Positions 1 through 6,757 are shown, counted from the stretch's first letter. The stretch: DNA of 15,021 nucleotides from Leisingera methylohalidivorans DSM 14336 (GCF_000511355.1 NC_023135.1:54407-69427); one strand, 5' to 3'. Notes: generated by a model from the sequence alone, not told the origin. Program-made: numbers and translations.

Positions 1-47
1 TGTTGTTCTGAGAACCGTAGAGCCGCAGGGTGCTTTCCGGCTGGAAT

Positions 48-68
48 TTCTGACTGGAATAGTCGTAA
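48..68. promoter_or_regulatory. Operator-like palindrome before the iron permease gene
   Basis: The core is GACT-GGAAT-AGTC at 52-64, two perfect 4-base half sites around a 5-base spacer, with A/T-rich flanks. The same pattern occurs twice before the ferric-binding protein gene (3887-3899 and 3936-3948), so it is probably a site for one iron-responsive regulator. In Rhodobacterales the candidates are an IscR/RirA-type Rrf2 protein or a Fur/Irr protein. Which one cannot be told from sequence. It ends about 30 bases before the ATG at 97, a natural place for a repressor to block a promoter. Confidence 0.55.
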
Positions 69-96
69 TAGGGCGGTGCAACATTCTGCCGGATCC

Positions 97-1776
97 ATGA
101 CTGCCGCAAATGACTCCATAGATTACTCCCCCAAGGGACGCCGCCGCGGCGGTAAGTCCGGCGGCGGGCTGTTCGCTGTTCTGGCCTGGGCGGTGGCGCT
201 GTCCTGTGTCTTGCCGATGCTGGCGGTGGCGCTGGCAGCGGCGTTCGGCGGCACCGAAACCATCAGCCATCTCGCCAGCACTGTTCTGCCGGGGTACTCT
301 CTGACCACGCTGGCATTGGTGACGCTGGTGGCGCTGGGGACCTTTGCAATCGGTACGGGGGCAGCCTGGCTGGTGACGATGACCCGGTTTCCAGGTGTGC
401 GGTTTCTGGAGGTGGCGCTGGTGCTGCCGCTGGCGTTTCCGGCTTATGTGCTGGCCTATGCCTACACTCATATTCTGGACCATCCCGGCATCGTGCAGTC
501 CGCCCTGCGCGAGGTAACCGGATGGGGGCCGCGCGACTATTGGTTTCCGGAGATCCGCTCTACCGCTGGTGCGGCGGCGATGCTTGTTCTGGTGCTCTAC
601 CCGTATGTCTACCTGCTGGCGCGGGCAGCTTTCCTGCAGCAAAGCTCCGGTGCCTTCCTGGCGGCCCGGGCGCTAGGGAAAAACGCCTGGGCGGCATTCT
701 GGATGGTCAGTCTGCCCATGGCGCGGCCGGCAATAGCCTCAGGCGTGCTGCTGGCAGTGATGGAGACCATCGCGGATTTCGGAACCGTGTCCTACTTCGG
801 AGTGCAGACCTTTGCTACTGGAATCTACACCAGCTGGTTTTCGCTAGGCGACCGCGGCGGCGCGGCGCAGCTGGCGCTGTGCCTGTTGGGGTTTGCGCTG
901 ACGCTGGCGGTGGTAGAGCGGTCGACACGCGGACGGGCAAAATACCACCACGCGGGCAAGCACCACAATCAGATGCCGCCGGCCGAGCTGGGGGGCATCA
1001 AGTCGGCAGTGGCTGTCTTCTTCTGCGCGGTGCCGGTGATTCTGGGATTCTTGCTGCCGGTGGCAGTGCTGTTCCTGATGAGCTTTGATTCCGAGCAGAA
1101 CTTGTTCAGCCGCCGCTATATCGATTTTACCACAAATTCAATCACTTTGGCGGCAGCGGCGGCTGTGCTGACAGTGGCCGCTGCGGTGTGCCTCGGGTTC
1201 TATCAGCGCTTGCGGCCCGGCCGGGTTTCTTCTGTCGCGGCCTATTTGGCACGGTTGGGCTATGCGGTGCCGGGCGGGGTGATTGCGGTGGGGCTGATCG
1301 TGCCCTTCGCCGCCTTTGACAATGCGCTGGACGCCTGGATGCGGGAGATGTTTGGCATCCGCACGGGGCTTTTGGTGACCGGGTCGATCTGGTTGCTGGT
1401 CGCAGCTTACGGTGTGCGGTTCATGGCCGCTGCATTGGGGGCTTATGAAGGCGGGCAAGCCACCATGCATGCCAACATGGATGCGGCAGCGCGTTCCTTG
1501 GGGCAGGGACCCTTGGGGATGCTGCGCCGGGTGCATCTGCCAATCCTGACACCCAGCCTGCTGACGGCACTGCTGATTGTCTTTGTCGACGTGATGAAGG
1601 AACTGCCGGCTACGCTGATCATGCGGCCGTTCAACTTTGACACTTTGGCAGTGCAGGCGCACCGGCTGGCGGCGGATGAGCGGCTGGAGGGCGCCGCGGT
1701 GCCCTCGCTGGTAATCATGGCGGTCGGGCTGCTGCCGGTGATTCTGATCTGCCGCCAGGTGGGGCGGCAGCGCTAG
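97..1776 (+). CDS. fbpB: Ferric iron ABC transporter permease, fused two-half type (FbpB/SfuB family)
   Basis: This inner-membrane permease moves ferric iron handed over by the periplasmic binding protein (encoded at 2838-3854) into the cytoplasm. It is about 559 residues long, the usual length for the family, in which two permease halves of about six membrane helices each are fused. Both halves keep the cytoplasmic loop that docks the ATPase. The first lies around residues 190-215 (ARALGKN...LPMARP) and the second around 462-485 (ARSLGQ...HLPILTP). A basic segment (KGRRRGGK) precedes the first helix. I prefer ATG 97 to the in-frame GTG at 76 because the operator at 48-68 would leave almost no leader before 76; neither start has a strong ribosome binding site. 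The gene converges on the COG0523 GTPase with a gap of only 37 bases. No ATPase gene is visible, so it must lie left of the window or elsewhere. Confidence 0.9.
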   Translation: MTAANDSIDYSPKGRRRGGKSGGGLFAVLAWAVALSCVLPMLAVALAAAFGGTETISHLASTVLPGYSLTTLALVTLVALGTFAIGTGAAWLVTMTRFPGVRFLEVALVLPLAFPAYVLAYAYTHILDHPGIVQSALREVTGWGPRDYWFPEIRSTAGAAAMLVLVLYPYVYLLARAAFLQQSSGAFLAARALGKNAWAAFWMVSLPMARPAIASGVLLAVMETIADFGTVSYFGVQTFATGIYTSWFSLGDRGGAAQLALCLLGFALTLAVVERSTRGRAKYHHAGKHHNQMPPAELGGIKSAVAVFFCAVPVILGFLLPVAVLFLMSFDSEQNLFSRRYIDFTTNSITLAAAAAVLTVAAAVCLGFYQRLRPGRVSSVAAYLARLGYAVPGGVIAVGLIVPFAAFDNALDAWMREMFGIRTGLLVTGSIWLLVAAYGVRFMAAALGAYEGGQATMHANMDAAARSLGQGPLGMLRRVHLPILTPSLLTALLIVFVDVMKELPATLIMRPFNFDTLAVQAHRLAADERLEGAAVPSLVIMAVGLLPVILICRQVGRQR

Positions 1777-1779
1777 CCG

Positions 1780-1803
1780 CAACAAAAAATTGAGTTTTTG
1801 TGG
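1780..1803. terminator. A/T-rich inverted repeat between convergent genes, possible weak bidirectional terminator
   Basis: ACAAAAA (1782-1788) and TTTTTGT (1795-1801) form a 7-base inverted repeat with a 6-base loop between the permease stop and the GTPase stop. It reads as A-run/T-run in both directions. It lacks the GC-rich stem of a strong intrinsic terminator, so the call is tentative. Confidence 0.35.
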
Positions 1804-1813
1804 TCCGGAGCGC

Positions 1814-2674
1814 TTAGGCCACCCACCAGGCCTCGACCTCCTCGCGGGATATCCGGTCTGCCGGACCCAGGCCCACCAGCAGGGTTTCCTCAGCTTCGCA
1901 GCGCTTGGCTTCGACTTGGCGGCCCACCACATGCAGCTCATAGGCGCCGCCGGTTGTCAGCACAAAACCCTTCATCCGGTAAAGCCCTGCGGGCCTGCCT
2001 GCCAGCTTGTCCCCCAGTGCGCGGCGGTCCAGTACATCGTTGCTGCGGTGCTGCCAAGTGGTATAGGCAGGATGTGCGGTCACGGCGCGGCCCTTGGGCA
2101 ACGGAACCACGTCGAACAGCAGCTCGGCCACGGGCGATCCGTTCAGCACGGTAGGCGTGCGGGCGCCGGCCTTTGTCAGCAGGGCGGAGACCGCCTCGTT
2201 CATGTCATCGCATTTGGAGACGATCACCAGATCAGCGGCTCGGATTTGCTGCTCGGCCTGCGGTGCAATCAGTGGGTCGCTCAGCAGGGTTCCGGCATTT
2301 TCAGCATCCACCAAAGTGATGATGCCGCCATAGCTCAGCTCGTTTTCATTCAGTACCGAATTGGCAATTGCGACCGGGTCGGAAATACCGCTGGCCTCGA
2401 TGACCAGATGATCCGGCCGGTCCGCCCGGTTCAGGACTTCGCGCAACGCGGCGGACAGGTCATCACCCATCGTGCAGCAGGCGCAGCCATTGGTGAGAGC
2501 AATCGTGCTGCCAGCGGTTTCCTGAATCAGTGCGTCATCAATGTTGATTGCACCGAAATCATTCACGATCACGGTCAGCTTCAGCCCGTGATCCTCGGCT
2601 AAAAGCCGGTTGATCAAGGTGGTCTTGCCCGCGCCAAGATAGCCGCTGATAATTGTTACCGGCAACCGGTTCAT
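1814..2674 (-). CDS. COG0523 (CobW/YjiA/ZNG1-like) metal-binding GTPase
   Basis: This is a 286-residue G3E-family GTPase. COG0523 proteins act as GTP-driven metal chaperones or insertases; which metal and client protein this one serves is not visible. The Walker A loop is GYLGAGKTT at residues 11-19. The family's metal site, GCACC, has Cys64, Cys66 and Cys67. An EASG motif follows at 93-96. The base-specificity motif reads SKCD (153-156) where NKxD is usual. The C-terminal CobW_C domain covers roughly residues 200-286, without the His-rich tail of some members. I chose ATG 2674 because the family consensus (MNRLPVTIISGYLGAGKTT) starts there and GGGGGAAC lies just upstream; an upstream in-frame ATG at 2734 adds an unrelated 20 residues. 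It lies 163 bases downstream of the ferric-binding protein gene on the same strand, inside an iron locus. It may be co-transcribed with that gene or use its own promoter at 2745-2773. Confidence 0.92.
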   Translation of the reverse strand: MNRLPVTIISGYLGAGKTTLINRLLAEDHGLKLTVIVNDFGAINIDDALIQETAGSTIALTNGCACCTMGDDLSAALREVLNRADRPDHLVIEASGISDPVAIANSVLNENELSYGGIITLVDAENAGTLLSDPLIAPQAEQQIRAADLVIVSKCDDMNEAVSALLTKAGARTPTVLNGSPVAELLFDVVPLPKGRAVTAHPAYTTWQHRSNDVLDRRALGDKLAGRPAGLYRMKGFVLTTGGAYELHVVGRQVEAKRCEAEETLLVGLGPADRISREEVEAWWVA

Positions 2675-2744
2675 AAGCTCTGTTCCCCCGGAGCGCGGAA
2701 AGCTCTCGACTGCATGCGCCCCCCTGAAATTCAAGATGCGGAAA

Positions 2745-2773
2745 CATATAGGCCGGTGGTTTGAACGGGTCTA
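2745..2773 (-). promoter_or_regulatory. Candidate sigma70-type promoter of the COG0523 gene
   Basis: On the minus strand a -35-like TAGACC (2768-2773) is followed after 17 bases by a -10-like TATATG (2745-2750). This predicts a start near 2738 and a leader of about 64 bases. No GACT-N5-AGTC operator is seen here, so the GTPase may be controlled differently from the two transporter genes. This is based on weak consensus matching only. Confidence 0.35.
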
Positions 2774-2829
2774 GCAAAAGCTCCGCCAGCCTCAAACTTT
2801 CACCGAGGGGCGTGCGATTGTGTGCTGCC

Positions 2830-2849
2830 GGCTGGACCTACTTCCAGCC
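2830..2849 (-). other. Stem-loop at the 3' end of the ferric-binding protein gene
   Basis: GGCTGG and CCAGCC form a perfect 6-base stem around an 8-base loop that contains the TAG stop codon. No T-run follows on the minus strand, so it may slow decay or attenuate transcription rather than terminate it fully. Confidence 0.3.
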
Positions 2850-3854
2850 GACGTCGTTGAAGATCTTCTGAGCTTCGGGCAGGTTCTTGGCAACTTCCGA
2901 GAGGTTCACGTCATCCGGCTTGAAGTGCCCAAGCGCCGCAATCGACGGAGCCAGGCCAATACCTGGAACTGCTGGGTATTCGTCATTGCCGGCCGAGAAG
3001 TACGCTTGGGCGGAATCACTGGCGAGATACTCCAGAAAGGCGATGGCGTTTTGCTTGTTCGGCGCATGCACGGCCACGCCGCCGCCGGACAGGTTCATGT
3101 GTGCGCCCTGGGTGTTCTGCGAGGGGAACAGCCAGCCGATCTGATCGCGGTTTTCCGAAATGCCCTTGACGTTTTTGCGGATTGAACGGGCGAAGTAATA
3201 GGTGTTGGCCACCGCAATATCGCACTCGCCCGAGACGATGCCGCGCATCTGGTCAGTATCGCCGCCCTGCGGATCGCGGGCCATATTGGCAACTACGCCT
3301 TCGGCCCACTGTTTGGCTTGTTCGGCACCATGATGTGTCACGATCGAGGCCAGAAGGGTCTGGTTGTAGGTGTTCTTGGAAGAGCGGATGCAGACCATGC
3401 CTTTGTAGGCGGGGTCGGCCAGATCCAGATAGGTCAGCGGCGGGTTTGCCACTTCGGCCTTGTCATAGAAGATGATCCGCGAGCGCTGGCTGAAACCGAA
3501 CCATTGATTGTCCTCATCCTGCAGATAGGCTGGCACCCGGGCTTCCAGCACATCGCTGTCGATACTTTGCAGCACGCCTGCGTTCTTGGCGCGGGTCAGG
3601 CGTGAAGTGTCGACTGTGATCAGAATGTCAGCGGGGGAGTTCTCGCCTTCGGCCTTCATCCGCGCGATCAGCTCATCCGCGTTGCCTTCGATGCGGTTGA
3701 TGGTGATGCCGGTCGCCTCTTCGAAATCTGAATAAAGCTGTTCGTCAGTGTCATAATGGCGCGACGAATAGATGTTCAGCTCGCCTTCGGCTGCAGCGGA
3801 GGAGGCGATGGCAGCGGCCAGGGTGCCGGCCAATACGGTTGAGGCTTTCAGCAT
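2838..3854 (-). CDS. fbpA: Periplasmic ferric-iron-binding protein of an ABC transporter (FbpA/FutA family)
   Basis: This solute-binding protein captures ferric iron in the periplasm and delivers it to the permease. It has 338 residues, normal for the family. A Sec signal peptide covers residues 1 to about 22 (MLKASTVLAG...SSAAA), and the mature protein starts near EGELNIYSSRHY. Family iron ligands are visible: His33-Tyr34 in the SSRHYD motif and the adjacent tyrosines Tyr219-Tyr220 in ANTYYFAR. I chose ATG 3854 because it begins a clean signal peptide and has GGGAC a few bases upstream. The in-frame ATG at 3926 would add 24 residues unlike a signal peptide and would run through the proximal operator. 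Two copies of a shared operator motif lie 33-94 bases upstream, which suggests iron-dependent repression. The matching permease is on the opposite strand across the COG0523 gene. Confidence 0.93.
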   Translation of the reverse strand: MLKASTVLAGTLAAAIASSAAAEGELNIYSSRHYDTDEQLYSDFEEATGITINRIEGNADELIARMKAEGENSPADILITVDTSRLTRAKNAGVLQSIDSDVLEARVPAYLQDEDNQWFGFSQRSRIIFYDKAEVANPPLTYLDLADPAYKGMVCIRSSKNTYNQTLLASIVTHHGAEQAKQWAEGVVANMARDPQGGDTDQMRGIVSGECDIAVANTYYFARSIRKNVKGISENRDQIGWLFPSQNTQGAHMNLSGGGVAVHAPNKQNAIAFLEYLASDSAQAYFSAGNDEYPAVPGIGLAPSIAALGHFKPDDVNLSEVAKNLPEAQKIFNDVGWK

Positions 3855-3882
3855 AGAGTGTCCCGTTCTTCTGTGGCTTTTA

Positions 3883-3901
3883 TTCCGACTGAAAGAGTCA
3901 A
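3883..3901. promoter_or_regulatory. Proximal operator copy before the ferric-binding protein gene
   Basis: The core GACT-GAAAG-AGTC (3887-3899) has two perfect half sites with a 5-base spacer. The 12-mer TTCCGACTGAAA (3883-3894) is repeated exactly at 3932-3943, 49 bases away. The site is about 30 bases upstream of the start codon at 3854, and a minus-strand TTGACT inside it looks like a -35 element. The expected effect is repression, presumably by an iron or Fe-S sensor. Confidence 0.6.
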
Positions 3902-3931
3902 TTAAAGAAAACGGCAGAAGATGCAATGAAT

Positions 3932-3952
3932 TTCCGACTGAAACACTCGGAA
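3932..3952. promoter_or_regulatory. Distal operator copy before the ferric-binding protein gene
   Basis: This copy repeats TTCCGACTGAAA exactly and forms a longer near-palindrome: on the minus strand CCGAGTGTTTCAGTCGG (17 bases) has six of its eight symmetric base pairs matched. The 49-base spacing between copies is between four and five helical turns, which would allow cooperative binding of two dimers. Confidence 0.55.
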
Positions 3953-4131
3953 AGTTTGCCCCGCGGCTGGGATGTGTCAGAGAGTAAAGGGGGCAAAAAC
4001 AGCGGCGGGCCTCCCGCCAGTCGGGGTGTCACGCCTGAAGAGGGCGAAGAATCGCCTGGGCTCGGAAGGGGGGAGCTGCGGGTACGGGGGTATTCACCTA
4101 TGGCCGCTCAGAAAACGCAGGCGCTGAATGC

Positions 4132-4162
4132 AAAAAAACCGCATCGGGTGATGCGGTTTTCT
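4132..4162 (-). terminator. Rho-independent terminator of rpmJ
   Basis: On the minus strand CCGCAT and ATGCGG make a perfect 6-base GC-rich stem around a short loop, extended by an A-run/T-run pair and followed by a run of seven T. It starts about 20 bases after the rpmJ stop codon, the right place to end the tRNA-Val/rpmJ transcript. Confidence 0.85.
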
Positions 4163-4182
4163 TCATGTCGCTTTGTCGGATC

Positions 4183-4308
4183 TTAACCCTGGCGCGCTTT
4201 GAACTTGCGCTGGGTCTTGTTGATCACGTAAACGCGGCCTTTACGGCGCACAACCCGGCAATCGCGGTGCCGGTTCTTCAGCGAACGGAGCGAGTTCTTG
4301 ACCTTCAT
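4183..4308 (-). CDS. rpmJ: Large ribosomal subunit protein bL36
   Basis: This 41-residue gene reads [17 protein letters not shown] at its start and [11 protein letters not shown] at its end. That is the bL36 form common in alphaproteobacteria, which lacks the full set of zinc-binding cysteines of the shorter classical form: only Cys17 is visible, so it is a C-minus type, usually made without a zinc requirement. AAGGAGAG lies 7-14 bases before the ATG, a strong ribosome binding site. The gene is downstream of tRNA-Val on the same strand with 78 bases between them and no obvious promoter or terminator in the gap. A terminator follows at 4132-4162. The very basic composition and conserved tail make the call firm despite its small size. 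Confidence 0.95.
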   Translation of the reverse strand: MKVKNSLRSLKNRHRDCRVVRRKGRVYVINKTQRKFKARQG

Positions 4309-4386
4309 GGTCTCTCTCCTTGTCTGCGGCGCGAACCAGCGCCTGGGTTAGCGGATGCCGCGGCCGGAGCCACGGCAATGAATGAA

Positions 4387-4461
4387 TGGTGGGCGATACA
4401 AGGATCGAACTTGTGACCCCTTCGATGTCAACGAAGTGCTCTACCGCTGAGCTAATCGCCC
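4387..4461 (-). tRNA. tRNA-Val (anticodon GAC)
   Basis: The minus strand folds as a standard 75-base tRNA with encoded CCA. The acceptor stem is GGGCGAT pairing with ATCGCCC, the D arm GCTC...GAGC, the anticodon stem CTTCG...CGAAG with loop TTGACAT, and the T arm ACAAG-TTCGATC-CTTGT. The loop gives anticodon GAC, which reads valine codons GUC and GUU. The variable loop is short (class I). Its own promoter is predicted at 4532-4560. Confidence 0.97.
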
Positions 4462-4485
4462 ACTCTGGCCTGCGCGCCGTTCCTG

Positions 4486-4520
4486 CCCCTTAGAAGTGAA
4501 AGGGGCGCGGGGTGCCGCGC
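4486..4520 (-). other. Two small stem-loops in the predicted tRNA-Val 5' leader
   Basis: CCCCTT/AAGGGG (4486-4491 with 4500-4505) and GCGCGG/CCGCGC (4505-4510 with 4515-4520) are perfect 6-base inverted repeats between the predicted promoter and the mature tRNA 5' end. They would lie in the leader removed by RNase P and may aid processing. Confidence 0.3.
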
Positions 4521-4531
4521 CGGTGAGGGGG

Positions 4532-4560
4532 TCTATAAATAGAGTCGCCGGCAGGCGCAA
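4532..4560 (-). promoter_or_regulatory. Candidate sigma70-type promoter for tRNA-Val (and possibly rpmJ)
   Basis: On the minus strand TTGCGC (4555-4560) and TATAGA (4532-4537) are separated by 17 bases, followed by a GC-rich stretch as in many stable-RNA promoters. The predicted start is near 4525, about 60 bases before the mature tRNA. It overlaps the upstream flank of the divergent amidohydrolase promoter. Confidence 0.5.
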
Positions 4561-4566
4561 GAGCTT

Positions 4567-4594
4567 TTGACCGCAGAAATTTCCGCTCTATGCT
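4567..4594 (+). promoter_or_regulatory. Candidate sigma70-type promoter of the N-formylglutamate amidohydrolase gene
   Basis: TTGACC (4567-4572) and TATGCT (4589-4594) are 16 bases apart, a good match to the housekeeping promoter. A start near 4601 gives a leader of about 24 bases containing the ribosome binding site GGAG. Confidence 0.55.
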
Positions 4595-4624
4595 GTTTCT
4601 TGCAGAAGAAGCACCGGAGCAAGG

Positions 4625-5485
4625 ATGCCTGATACAGCGTTTTCCGTGATTTCACCGCAGAAACTGGCGTCCGCCGTGGTTTTTGCCTCACCGCACAGCG
4701 GTACGGATTATTCCGATTCCTTTCTGGCGCAGTCGATCCTGGGGCGGAAGGAGATCCGCAGCTCGGAGGACGCCTTTGTCGACCAGCTGTTTCAGGCTGC
4801 GCCGGAATTCGGCTCACCGCTGCTGATGGCTGTCAAACCGCGTGCCTACCTGGACCTGAACCGGTCTCCGGATGAGCTGGATCCGGCGGTGATCGAAGGT
4901 GTGCAGCTGCGCGGTCAGAACCCTCGGGTGGCTTCGGGCCTTGGAGTGATTCCCCGGGTGGTGGCCAATGGCCGGGCTATTTACCGCGGCAAACTTCCGG
5001 TGACAGAGGCAGAACAGAGGATCAGATGCTGCTGGCACCCTTACCACCGGGCGCTGAAAGGGCTTTTAGAGCAGGCGCATCAGTATTTCGGACAGGCGAT
5101 TCTGGTTGATTGCCATTCGATGCCGCATGAGGCGATCGACACCATGGTTCCGTGCAAGGGCGGAAAGCCCGAGGTGGTGCTGGGAGACCGGTTCGGCGCA
5201 GCAGCCGACAACAGTGTTGTGGACCGGATCGAGGCGGCCTTCGCTGCGGCTGGACTGAACGTCGCCCGCAACACGCCGTTTGCCGGCGCTTATATTGCTC
5301 AGACCTATGGCCGCCCGTCGCGGCGCCAGCACGCGGTTCAGGTTGAAATCGACCGGGCGCTGTATATGGATGAAGCCAACATCCGGCCTAACGGGAACTT
5401 TGAGCCGCTGCAGCAGTTGCTGCGCCAAGTGATTTCCGAGATCGCGGCGATCGGGCGAGACGCGCTGCCGCTGGCAGCGGAGTAG
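4625..5485 (+). CDS. N-formylglutamate amidohydrolase family protein
   Basis: This 286-residue cytoplasmic protein belongs to the family that hydrolyses N-formyl-L-glutamate (or related N-acyl amino acids) to formate and glutamate, the last step of one histidine-degradation route. Family motifs are clear: SPHSG at 22-26, DLNRSPDELD near 77-86, WHPYH at 137-141, VDCHSMPHE at 161-169, GAYIAQTYGRP near 221-231, and EIDRALYMDE near 241-250. The histidines and acidic residues in these motifs are the likely metal site. GGAGCAAGG precedes the ATG. No other histidine-utilisation (hut) gene is nearby, so the physiological substrate is uncertain and I give no symbol. It converges on dinB with an 18-base gap. 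Confidence 0.9.
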   Translation: MPDTAFSVISPQKLASAVVFASPHSGTDYSDSFLAQSILGRKEIRSSEDAFVDQLFQAAPEFGSPLLMAVKPRAYLDLNRSPDELDPAVIEGVQLRGQNPRVASGLGVIPRVVANGRAIYRGKLPVTEAEQRIRCCWHPYHRALKGLLEQAHQYFGQAILVDCHSMPHEAIDTMVPCKGGKPEVVLGDRFGAAADNSVVDRIEAAFAAAGLNVARNTPFAGAYIAQTYGRPSRRQHAVQVEIDRALYMDEANIRPNGNFEPLQQLLRQVISEIAAIGRDALPLAAE

Positions 5486-5486
5486 A

Positions 5487-5507
5487 CTGAACGTTACTGC
5501 TGTTCAG
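5487..5507. other. Inverted repeat between convergent amidohydrolase and dinB genes
   Basis: CTGAAC (5487-5492) and GTTCAG (5502-5507) form a perfect 6-base stem with a 9-base loop filling the 18-base gap and overlapping the dinB stop codon. There is no T-run on either side, so terminator function is doubtful. Confidence 0.3.
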
Positions 5508-6757
5508 CGCAGCGCGCGGCCTTTCAGAATCGCGCTCTCGCCAAACCGCTTGCGTATGGCGTCAGTGGCGCGTTCCGCATCAGCCCGCTTGCCAGCCTGC
5601 GGATCCAACAGGTCGCCGGTATCGTCCGCTTGCGATTCGGGCACCAGATCTGAGATGCCGCAGCCCAGCAGACGGTAAGGGCCTTCATCGCCAACCTGGT
5701 CCAGCAAGTTACGGGCGGTTCGGTAAATACGGTCGGCGATCTGGGTGGCGCTGTGCAGCGTCACCCGCCGTGTCAGCGCCGAATGATTGGCGCGCTTAAG
5801 TTTGAGTGTGACAACCCGGCCGGCAAGCTCGCGCGCTTTGGCACGGTCGGAAACCTGCTCTGCAAGCCGCCACAAATGACCATCCAGGGTTTCTGTGCTG
5901 GCGGTGTCTTCAAAAAAAGTGGTTTCCTTGGATATCGATTTAACGGGCGCATTGGCGGAAACCCGGCGCCGGTCCTGGCCACGGGCCAGATGCCAGAGCC
6001 GGTCACCCATCGAGCCGAACCGGTTGTGCAGGGCCTCTCGGTCCCATCGCAAAAGGTCCGAGAAAGTGCGGATCCCGGCTTTTTCAAGGCTGACCTGGGC
6101 GGCTGGGCCAATGCCCCAGATCAGCCGCACCGGTTTTTCGCGCAGGAAATCACCGGTCTCTGCCTTGCCGATCACGGAGTACCCGCGCGGCTTGTCGAGA
6201 TCGGAGGCAACCTTGGCCAGGAACTTGTTGTGGGAAAGGCCGATGGAGCCGGTGACGCCCAAATCGTCCTTCATCCGCCTGACCAGCCGCGCCAGCATCA
6301 CAGCGGGTGGCGCACCATGCAGTTTCTCGGTGCCGCTGAGGTCCATGAAGGCTTCATCCAGCGATAGCGGCTCCACCTCAGGGGTCAGCTCATTCATCAA
6401 TTTGCGAATTTCGCGGCTGACCTCGACATAGACATCCATGCGCGGTTTCACCACCACCGCATCGGGGCAAAGCTTGAGCGCCTGGAACATTGGCATCGCG
6501 GAGCGCACCCCGCGGATACGGGCGACATAGCAGGCGGTGGAGACCACACCGCGCTTGCCGCCGCCGATGATCACCGGATTAGCGGCCAGTTCCGGATTGT
6601 CACGTTTTTCGACGCTGGCGTAAAAGGCGTCGCAATCCATATGGGCGATGTTGAGGGAAAACAGCTCTGCATGCGCCTTGATCCGCGGGCTGCCGCAATG
6701 CGGGCAGCGCCGGGCAGGGGTGATCTGGTTCAGGCAGTCTCGGCAAAGGGCATGCAT
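5504..6757 (-). CDS. dinB: DNA polymerase IV (Y-family) with an N-terminal four-cysteine extension
   Basis: This 417-residue translesion polymerase copies past damaged bases with low fidelity. The palm catalytic residues are in place: Asp41 in MDCDAFYASVEKR and Asp134-Glu135 in SLDEAFMDLSG. The fingers segment carries YVARIRGVRSAMPM, and the thumb has the helix-hairpin-helix-like WGIGPAAQVSLEKAGI. The little-finger domain covers roughly residues 270-375. Before the polymerase domain, residues 1-35 carry C5xxC8 and C18xxC21 (CxxC-X9-CxxC), a likely zinc ribbon absent from E. coli DinB. I see no canonical beta-clamp pentapeptide at the C-terminus, which ends ILKGRALR. ATG 6757 keeps the whole zinc-ribbon segment in frame, but no strong ribosome binding site precedes it; a start at codon 40 (MDCDAFY) would remove the extension. 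No LexA-type site was recognised upstream. Confidence 0.93.
   Translation of the reverse strand: MHALCRDCLNQITPARRCPHCGSPRIKAHAELFSLNIAHMDCDAFYASVEKRDNPELAANPVIIGGGKRGVVSTACYVARIRGVRSAMPMFQALKLCPDAVVVKPRMDVYVEVSREIRKLMNELTPEVEPLSLDEAFMDLSGTEKLHGAPPAVMLARLVRRMKDDLGVTGSIGLSHNKFLAKVASDLDKPRGYSVIGKAETGDFLREKPVRLIWGIGPAAQVSLEKAGIRTFSDLLRWDREALHNRFGSMGDRLWHLARGQDRRRVSANAPVKSISKETTFFEDTASTETLDGHLWRLAEQVSDRAKARELAGRVVTLKLKRANHSALTRRVTLHSATQIADRIYRTARNLLDQVGDEGPYRLLGCGISDLVPESQADDTGDLLDPQAGKRADAERATDAIRKRFGESAILKGRALR

Larger units (their letters stand above)
3855..4131. other. Upstream control region of the ferric-binding protein gene; otherwise empty
   Basis: This stretch holds the two operator copies near 3883-3899 and 3932-3950. 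The remainder, about 3951-4131, shows no gene-like protein, RNA or repeat that I recognise. Open frames crossing it do not resemble coding sequence. The binding-protein promoter itself is unclear: TTGACT on the minus strand (rc of 3896-3901) resembles a -35 box and overlaps the proximal operator, but no good -10 box follows it. Confidence 0.5.

Noticed and set aside
1138..1941. Minus-strand frame of 267 codons opposite the permease
   Set aside because: It has Gln/His/Arg-rich composition and crosses the convergent gene ends. It is a shadow of the permease gene.
1790..2602. Plus-strand frame of 270 codons opposite the COG0523 gene
   Set aside because: It shows no recognised domain and starts inside the inverted repeat between genes. 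The opposite frame has a full set of GTPase motifs.
3855..3926. A 24-residue N-terminal extension of the ferric-binding protein
   Set aside because: It would bury the signal peptide and overlap the proximal operator. ATG 3854 gives a normal Sec signal.
3926..4416. Plus-strand frames across the operator region, the terminator and rpmJ
   Set aside because: They run antisense through a terminator and a ribosomal protein gene and do not resemble proteins.
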